Below are positions 57,742-64,000 of a stretch of 64,000 nucleotides of DNA, piece after piece. The translations under genes and the position numbers were made by a program. Every line of letters begins with the position of its first letter. The stretch's first letter is position 1. Source of the stretch: Laguncularia racemosa. Lineage: Eukaryota > Streptophyta > Magnoliopsida > Myrtales > Combretaceae. The stretch covers positions 1 through 64,000 of the forward strand of contig JBBMOL010000591.1 of assembly GCA_037954665.1 (NCBI GenBank), written 5' to 3'. The notes beneath the pieces were generated by a model that was not told the DNA's origin, searched no databases, and saw only the letters and a program-made list of their open reading frames with translations.

Positions 57742-58598
57742 CTAGAGCTATTGATGGGATAACAAAACCAATTGTTCAAAGCCGGATGCTGGTTGGACAT
57801 GCGGGGGGGTTGGTTTCCCTTTGCTGGCGTCACCTTTGTTTATCCGAAGCTCTTAGACGATATTTTCCTTTCGAAAAGATTGTTGGAGAGGTGGGATGCA
57901 CATCTGGGTATTGACCGGCTTCCCTTTCATTCTGCCTTTGACACCTCTTGCTTGTGCTTCTTCTCCGGCTGTGGGAACGTATCCTAGTCCAAACGTCCCT
58001 TGCTGCCCCTCTTTAAACTGAAGGCCCTCCTTGTTGGTCACTACGTTCACTTCATTGAAAATTTGTAGTCCCAGGTCTTCTGAACCTTCCTCCCCGATAT
58101 ATGGTATGGCAGTCTCTTTGTATATGGCATAATCCTGCTCACCGAGTATAGTGACTATCTGCCCGTTTGCAATGAATTTGACCCTTTGGTGGAGACTAGA
58201 GGGGATGGCTCCAGCAACATGTATCTAGGGTTTTCCCAAGAGTAGGTTGAAAGATCTTGGGATATCGAGGACCTGGAAAGATATGTGGAATACTTGTGGA
58301 CCAATCTCCGCCGGTAGGTTTATCTCCCCTACTATATCTCTTTTTGACCCATCAAAAGCTCTAACCACCGTTGAGCTAGGTGTTATATTGCTTGGATCGA
58401 CCCCAATAAGTCAAGAGTTGCCAATGGGCAAACGTTGAGGGACGATCCGTTGTCGATGAGTACCCGGGAGACAATGGTGTCATTGCACTTGATCACTATG
58501 AATAGCGGTTAGGTATGTTGGTCTTCCTCTTCTCCTAGCTCTTCTGGAGAGAAAGATATCTGGTCCATTGTAAAAATAGAGTCCGCCATGTGACTTAT
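57742..58598 (-). pseudogene. Ogre O2: protease, cut from gag by S2
   Basis: From S2's edge the minus strand reads FTMDQISFSPEELGEE, then RVLIDNGSSLNVCPLATLD (active-site triplet D-N-G). It continues with VVRAFDGSKRDIVGEINLP, ISFQVLDIPRSFNLLLGKP, then IPSSLHQRVKFIANGQIVTI. It ends in a glycine-rich stretch with GTFGLGYVPTAGEEA near 57970. A stop replaces Trp after LLLGKP, and other slips occur. The upstream Gag-Pol part is at 62787 and beyond. Confidence 0.8.
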
Positions 58599-59641
58599 TG
58601 ATAGGAATAAAAATCCGACAAGACTTATCATTAGGGCAAGAACTAAAGGAATTCGAATTTTGGCGATGAGGGCCCATTTTGAGCAGATCGACCCGGAATT
58701 ATTTATAACTTAACCTCTTTTCTATTATTCTTGTATTGTGTATTCCAACAGGCACACTTATCATATTCTATAGGGCGATGGACAAACTCTCTCAGACTCA
58801 GTTTGTGGGTTATCCATAGACCGACCTGAACCGGCGATGAGCTGGGCCGATGGATCCTATAGAAGACCGGCATCTTGAAGACCATTTATTTTATATATTT
58901 CTTCTTTTATGAACTATTTTTGGTTGTATTTGGTTTTGGGACACTTTTATTTCCTTGTAATTTTCATTTAGGGCTAGCTACCTTAAAAGTGGCAAACTTG
59001 TAATTTTGAGCACTTTTTAACCCTAGAAGTAGCAAGTATAAATACTTGCTTAAGAGAGGGTTTGAGAGGCTTATCATTTTGCAGATGATACACCTCCTTT
59101 CACGTGAGAATTAGGGTTCATACCTTGGTTCCAAACTCTTATCAATTTCAATCCCAAGAGTTGAAATTGTGGCGAGTGCAACATCTTGAAATTGTGAGTT
59201 ATATCAATTTCATTTTGTTGTGATTTCTTTTCTTCTCTAGTGTGTCATATCTAGGGTTGAATTGAGATATTTCTTGGTCAAATATACTTCTTATTGTTCA
59301 CGAATCCTTGTACTTATTTGAAGTATTTATCAATTATATTCGGTTCATCATTGAAGATTTCCCTTGGAAGTGTGTTCTTCACTATTTGAAAAGGGATTAT
59401 TTTGTTACGGTTTTTTCTTTGTCAAATTGTGGATTATTGCGTGGATTATATAAGATTAGGGTGTTGTTAGAAGGTATTATCAGTGTGGTATTCTAATTAT
59501 ATCATTGGACATTTGGATTTCATCATTTCTTCACTTGGTTCACGTGAAATTGCCCTTATTTTTTGATCCGATTTTGCCTTGACTTGAGATAGTTTTTCTT
59601 AAGTCTTTTGAATGTGCTTTCAAGTGTGTTTAGGCACATCA
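58599..59641 (+). repeat. Element S2: 5' LTR
   Basis: TGATAGGAATA to TTTAGGCACATCA, 1043 bp, short form without an embedded PBS. The opening continues the frame RNKNPT seen at the 3' LTR. Confidence 0.95.
59031..59050 (+). promoter_or_regulatory. LTR TATA box inside a perfect dyad
   Basis: AGCAAGTAT, AA, ATACTTGCT: a 9-bp inverted repeat with a 2-bp spacer, centred on TATAAATA. The same block is found in most family LTRs (4359, 18720, 22418 plus; 9675, 23989 minus view). In the S2 3' LTR (about 62175) one base of the right arm is changed. Confidence 0.65.
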
Positions 59642-60640
59642 TCTTTTTGGTATCAGAGCACATGTTGAGAGAAGGGAATTGGTTTCATTTGATTTCATGG
59701 AAGTGATCATCAATTAGGGTTGATCAAGTGAAAACCGCAATTGTGTTGTTGTTGTTGTTTGAGATTGCGAAATTACCTTGGATTGGGATTTGATTTGCTG
59801 ATTGTTGGAGTTGGTTTGGGAAGGTTGTTGTATCATTTTATGATCACTAATTTTCGTGGAAGGGCAGAAGTATAAAGTGTTGTTTAATTCAACAACTTTT
59901 GGAACTTGCAAAAACTTACCAAATCCTTGCCGTGGCTTGTTGTGGCGTGAAGGAGATTGTGTAGGTTGTTGTTGTGAATCCTTGTGCAATTCGGAATTGG
60001 AGCATTTGCAATTTCCAGATTTGAAGTGTGTGGAAGGATAAGCATCCTTTTGAAATTCAAATACCTTCTTTAAGTTTGAAAGCAATTCATTAAGTAGCAT
60101 TGAATAAGTGTTATTTGAATTTGAATTGTTTTTTACCATTTGTGGAGAAGGTTGCATTTAGTGGAGTGATTTCGAATTTGACTTTTGTTGCTGCCATTGC
60201 TTGTGGTTTATGGTGTGAATGGGAGTTGTGTAGTGGCAAGGACGTGTACACCTTGAAGTATTGTATGTAAGAGTGTTTAAAAAAAAAAAGAAAAGAAAGT
60301 TACAACGTGTAGTAGTGTTGTAGTGAATTGGTTGCACCGTGTAGGAGTGAGGTGTGTGTGGTGGTGTAAATTTGTAGAGTTGTGTAGAGTAAGGTGCTAC
60401 ACATTAAGATAAAGTGTGAGTGTGAACCGTGGCAAGAATAAGGAAAGTGAGTAGTAGAATTTAAAATTCAAATAAGTCATTAAATGTGTGAAAGTAATTG
60501 AGCTAGTTACTTAAACACTTGTTGTTGAATTTAATTCTATCTACTTGAAAGTAGTTGAGTGTACTTCATTTGTGGTTTGGTTGTGTACTTGAACCTTGGA
60601 AGTGTGAAGATAATTATTGTTGTTAGGTTTTAACACAATC
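59642..60640 (+). other. Element S2: PBS and leader
   Basis: TGGTATCAGAGCA at 59648-59660 is the initiator-Met PBS, six bases after the LTR. The rest is about 980 bp of leader, homologous to those of A, B and S1. A 147-codon frame on the minus strand (59714-60157) is low-complexity and considered accidental. Confidence 0.8.
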
Positions 60641-61357
60641 ATGTCTAGTGAAATGTTTCATTATGCCAATGTATTGCTCCAGACATTGACTACATTTACT
60701 ACTAAGGATGACGAACAAAGGGAAAACTTGTTCCATACATCTTGTAGGGTACAAGGAAATTTATGTGTCCTTATAGTTGATGGTGGTAGTTGTACCAATG
60801 TAGTAGCAGCATCGATGGTATCGATGGTAGTTGTACTAAAACTTGCTATTACTCCACATCCTGAACCGTATACATTGCATTGGCTTAGTGATCAGGGGAG
60901 TTTACATGTGACCCACAGAGCTAGGGTACCATTCAGTGTAGGGGATAAATACTTTGATGAGATTGAGTATGATATTTTGCCTATGTGTACATCCCATATA
61001 TTTCTTGGTAGGCCTTGGTTATATGATAGGAGGGTTTTACATGATGGCTTCAGGAATACTTATGTATTCCAAAAGGAAGGAAAACGAATTATTCTGAATC
61101 CGATGTCGCCTTCAGAGGTTCAAAGGGTTCAGCAACAAATTAGTAGACCATCAGTGGGCTATGAGCAGTCGAACCAACCTTTAGAGCACAAAATTCGTCA
61201 GACCCAGATGTGCCAACCTTTAGAGGATCCTGATGATCATAGTCAGATGAGTAGACTACCAGAGGACCAAACTATTCAGGGTCAGTTATGTTCTCCTTCA
61301 GAGATACTAGTGGTTCACGAGCAGTTGAGTAAACCATTGGAGTATTCTGAGGATTAG
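60641..61357 (+). CDS. Element S2: protease ORF with C-terminal 13-residue repeats
   Basis: Starts at ATG 60641 (MSSEMFHYANVLLQTLTTFT), the only ATG near the leader end and shared with A and S1. It encodes 238 residues. Residues 40-60 contain LCVLIVDGGSCTNVVAAS, with catalytic Asp at about residue 47 (triplet D-G-G). HIFLGRPWLYDRRVLHDGF follows near residues 120-140. This is a complete-looking Ty3/gypsy retropepsin. From 61166 the frame enters a run of 13-residue repeats and stops at TAG 61355-61357 in the middle of the fifth. Gag is missing upstream, RT and integrase downstream. Whether it is translated and active is unknown. Confidence 0.8.
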   Translation: MSSEMFHYANVLLQTLTTFTTKDDEQRENLFHTSCRVQGNLCVLIVDGGSCTNVVAASMVSMVVVLKLAITPHPEPYTLHWLSDQGSLHVTHRARVPFSVGDKYFDEIEYDILPMCTSHIFLGRPWLYDRRVLHDGFRNTYVFQKEGKRIILNPMSPSEVQRVQQQISRPSVGYEQSNQPLEHKIRQTQMCQPLEDPDDHSQMSRLPEDQTIQGQLCSPSEILVVHEQLSKPLEYSED

Positions 61358-61477
61358 AGTCAGATGAGTCTATCATTAGAGGGCCAGAATGTTCAGAGAC
61401 AGTTGTGTTCACCTTTAGAGGTCTCAGAGGGCAATGAGCAGTTGGGCCAACCATTAGAAGACCATGAGGATCAACGA
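61166..61477 (+). repeat. In-phase 39-bp coding repeat (8 units)
   Basis: Eight consecutive 13-codon units such as QMCQPLEDPDDHS, QLCSPSEILVVHE, QLCSPLEVSEGNE and QLGQPLEDHEDQR. The consensus is Q-[ML]-[SC]-x-P-L-E then six variable, mostly polar residues. The register is exact across all 312 bases, including past the TAG at 61355. Confidence 0.85.
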
Positions 61478-61512
61478 CATACAGATGAGTTAGAAAAGAG
61501 GAAACAATATCA

Positions 61513-61742
61513 GTGAAATGGGTTGAGATAGTGGACACCTCAGTGGATAATGAGTCATTATTTGTGTTGCGGATGAGATACATCTTAGAAATGGAGGAGA
61601 GAAAACAATCACCACCCGTGGTATTTCAGATTTTGGGATTCTGCAGTGATATTTCTTCAGGTGGTTTGCTAGGAGGAAACAAAGTCTCTACTGCATTTGA
61701 TCTACCAGATTTGAGGAAAAATCTTTTTGAGGCCCGAGGTGA
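61513..61742 (+). pseudogene. Element S2: remnant pol C-terminus reading into the 3' LTR
   Basis: An open frame (no ATG nearby) reads WVEIVDTSVDNESLFVLRMR and FDLPDLRKNLFEARGDDRNK, then NPTRPIIRARTKG inside the LTR. The FxLPDLRxNLxxARxDDRN part corresponds to the end of integrase in A and B. The part before it does not match integrase and is of unknown origin. It shows where the internal deletion rejoined. Confidence 0.65.
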
Positions 61743-62786
61743 TGATAGGAATAAAAATCCGACAAGACCTATCATTAGGGCAAGAACTAAAGGAATTCGA
61801 ATTTTGGCGATGAGGGCCCATTTTGAGCAGATCGACCCCGGAATTATTTATAACTTAACCTCTTTTCTATTATTCTTGTATTGTGTATTCCAACAGGCAC
61901 ACTTATCATATTCTATAGGGCAATGGATAAACTCTCTCAGACTCAGTTTGTGGGTTATCCATAGACCGACTTGAACCGGCGATGAGTTGGGCCGATGGAT
62001 CCTATAGAAGACCGGCATCTTGAAGACCATTTCTTTTATATATTTCTTCTTTTATGAACTATTTTTGGTTGTATTTGGTTTTGGGACACTTTTATTTCCT
62101 TGTAATTTTCATTTAGGGCTAGCTACCTTAAAAGTGACAAACTTGTAATTTTGAGCACTTTTTAACCCTAGGAGTAGCAAGTATAAATACTTTCTTAAGA
62201 GAGGGTTTGAGAGGCTTATCATTTTGCAAATTATACACCTCCTTTCACGTGAGAATTAGGGTTCATACCTTGGTTCCAAACTCTTATCAATTTCAATCCC
62301 AAGAGTTGAAATTGTGGTGAGTGCAACATCTTGAAATTGTGAGTTATATCAATTTCATTTTGTTGTGATTTCTTTTCTTCTCTAGTGTGTCATATCTAGG
62401 GTTGAATTGAGATATTTCTTGGTCAGATATACTTCTTATTGTTCACGAATCCTTGTACTTATTTGAAGTATTTATCAATTATATTCGGTTCATCATTGAA
62501 GATTTCCCTTAGAAGTGTGTTCTTCACTATTTGAAAAGGGATTATTTTGTTACGGTTTTTTCTTTGTCAAATTGTGGATTATTGCGTGGATTATATAAGA
62601 TTAGGGTGTTGTTAGAAGGTATTATCAGTGTGGTATTCTAATTATATCATTGGACATTTGGATTTCATCATTTCTTCACTTGGTTCACGTGAAATTGCCC
62701 TTATTTTTGGATCCGATTTTGCCTTGACTTGAGATAGTTTTTCTTAAGTCTTTTGAATGTGCTTTCAAGTGTGTTTAGGCACATCA
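61743..62786 (+). repeat. Element S2: 3' LTR
   Basis: 1044 bp, short form. It keeps an open frame of about 77 codons from its first base (to 61974), continuing the pol C-terminus. Confidence 0.95.
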
Positions 62787-64000
62787 CTTATCTTGTCTGT
62801 AGCGATGCCTTCTAAGACCCGAATCTGTTTGAGCACTTTAAAGAGTGCTTCCCTATGGGGCTCGGATGCTGTAAGAAGGCCCATGAGTGATATCTGTGCT
62901 GGAACTTTATTTAGTTGTTCCATTATCTTGTATTCACTCACCTTGACCATCTTTGTAAACCCAGCGAGTCCCTCTTCCTCTTCCTCTCCTTTCTCCACGT
63001 TGGGCTCTTCGGTTGGGGTTCTATACTTTGGGTCGTATATTCTCCCAGAGTGGGTGATTCCTCCCATCATAAGAGGTCGCTCTTGTTCGAGGGCCCGATA
63101 GTCGAAAGGTGCTGCTTTGTAACTTTCTGCCAGTATCGGGACATTAAATACATATCTTTTCCTTGGGATCTGTATCTCAGCTGGTTGTCCCTCATAGCAC
63201 TTTACAACTTTAGGCTTTTGATGAGAATTGATCATGTTTATAATCTTTTCCTCTTCCTTTGGAGGGTTGTCTTCCTTCTCAAATTCCGGCCCCCATCCGC
63301 TAGGCGGCCCATACTCAGTTGGGGTGTAAGAATAGCTTACCATGTATTCGAACCTCCCGTGTGATTCTCCCAAAGTGCCGACTGTTGGGTCTCCGGCTAA
63401 CCACCTTCTTTTAATGTGTGCTTTTGGTGCTTCTTCTGGTGCTTGATGGGGTTGCTTCTTCTGTTGGTCCGTCGTCTTCTGCTTAGGGGCTTCCTTGGGA
63501 GTTGACTCCTCAGATGTGATCATGTTAATGGTGGGCTTATGATTGGGCAGCGGGTTGGTGTTGACATTGGGTGCTGGGGTGTTCACAAAATCCAACTGTA
63601 TGATTCCCGCATCGATTAAATCTTGGATCTTGTGCCGGAGCCTCCAGCACCTATCTGTAGAATGCCCCTCCTAACCCATATGGTAGTCACACTTGAGGCT
63701 TGAGTCGAAATTCTTGGGCTTGTACCGGTCGTTGGGGATCTCGAAGCTGATCAAGTTGTCTGTCCTCAACCGAGCAAAGACCTGACTGAGCGGTATGGGG
63801 ATTGGAGTGAACTGCCTTGGGACCCTAGCGGCCTGGGTATGACCTGTCGTGGATTGTTGGGCTGGGGTACTCATGGTCTGGAATGTCACATGAGTCCCAG
63901 CTTTTTCTGCCTTACCGGAATGGACTGTGTTGACGGTAGACTCCTTAGCTCTATTTCCTCCTAAGGGCCTTTGTGTTGGTGTAACCTTGGGAGGATCCAT
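62787..64000 (-). pseudogene. Ogre O2: gag, C-terminal part (runs off the window)
   Basis: At 63671-64000 the minus strand reads NRAKESTVNTVHSGKAEK, then QFTPIPIPLSQVFARLRTDN, then SSLKCDYHMG and a stop. The frame resumes as EGHSTDRCWRLRHKIQDLID (zinc-knuckle-like C, H, H, C residues). 62765-63595 encodes the proline- and lysine-rich Gag tail and start of Pol (ITSEESTPKEAP, WLAGDPTVGTLGES, RYVFNVPILAESYKAAPFDY). It ends at S2 after GIATDKIS. One stop at about 63676 breaks the frame. O1 gag is the close relative. Confidence 0.8.

Larger units (their letters stand above)
58599..62786 (+). mobile_element. Element S2: non-autonomous gag-less chromovirus, TSD CTTAT
   Basis: A 4188-bp unit with LTRs 58599-59641 and 61743-62786 and a perfect CTTAT duplication (58594-58598 and 62787-62791). 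It carries an initiator-Met PBS, a leader and an ORF for protease followed by repeats. It lacks Gag, RT, RNase H and integrase. By eye the LTRs differ at about 16 of 1043 positions, mostly transitions, so the insertion is young relative to its surroundings. The paralogous O1 sequence near 45660-45690 shows the site without the insertion. Confidence 0.95.

Noticed and set aside
59714..60157. A 147-codon minus-strand frame rich in Ser, Gln and Asn
   Set aside because: It is antisense to the S2 leader, low-complexity, not conserved in the S1 leader and has no recognisable domain.
63671..64000. A separate small gene at the right edge
   Set aside because: It continues as Ogre gag beyond a single stop, matching O1 gag, and runs off the window.

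Overview
The window is plant nuclear DNA, most likely from a dicot. The left edge carries a decayed fragment of a formin gene with GT-AG exon structure. Almost everything from about 3.6 kb to 64 kb is one deeply nested cluster of LTR retrotransposons. No bacterial, organellar or phage gene was seen, and no intact host gene. The species cannot be named from this sequence.

Layout. 1-2 kb: formin (FH2 domain) pseudogene and a tandem duplication beside it. 2-3.6 kb: AT-rich DNA with nothing recognised. 3.6-5.2 kb: integrase tail and chromodomain of an old Tekay-type chromovirus (E, minus strand), split by a solo LTR with target duplication GGAAT. 5.2-18.3 kb: a gag-containing Ty3/gypsy element (B, minus strand, chromovirus with iMet-type PBS), broken by a related but gag-less element (A) and by an unrelated solo LTR (TSD TTAGA). 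18.3-23.2 kb: a small plus-strand relative (S1, TSD CTCCC) inside B's 5' LTR. 23.2-32.1 kb: a solo LTR of the same family, itself split by an Athila-like element at 24.3-32.0 kb. 32.1-33.5 kb: the rest of B's LTR, then E's RNase H and RT. 33.5-64 kb: Ogre/Tat-type elements on the minus strand. LTR1 belongs to a lost copy (O3). O1 runs from 35.8 to 52.2 kb and O2 from 50.1 kb past the window end. O1 and O2 share one LTR. A solo LTR sits in O1's 3' LTR, and a gag-less element (S2, TSD CTTAT, 58.6-62.8 kb) splits O2 between gag and protease.

How the parts relate. Only B and the Ogre elements encode Gag. A, S1 and S2 start translation directly at the protease, so they probably used Gag from a relative. 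S2 keeps an open protease frame followed by eight in-phase 13-residue repeats in place of RT and integrase. The Ogre elements show the lineage hallmarks: an ORF1 before gag, a candidate intron between protease and RT, a second RNase H, and a tandem array in the 3' UTR. Their LTR also carries a tRNA-like A-box/B-box module and a hairpin with a paired deletion in both arms.

Caution. About 24.4-43.3 kb, and more mildly 18.9-22.5 kb, is full of false-looking homopolymer runs compared with clean paralogous copies elsewhere in the window. Reading frames there are not trustworthy, and the edges of the bad region do not follow element boundaries. Junction coordinates in it are approximate.
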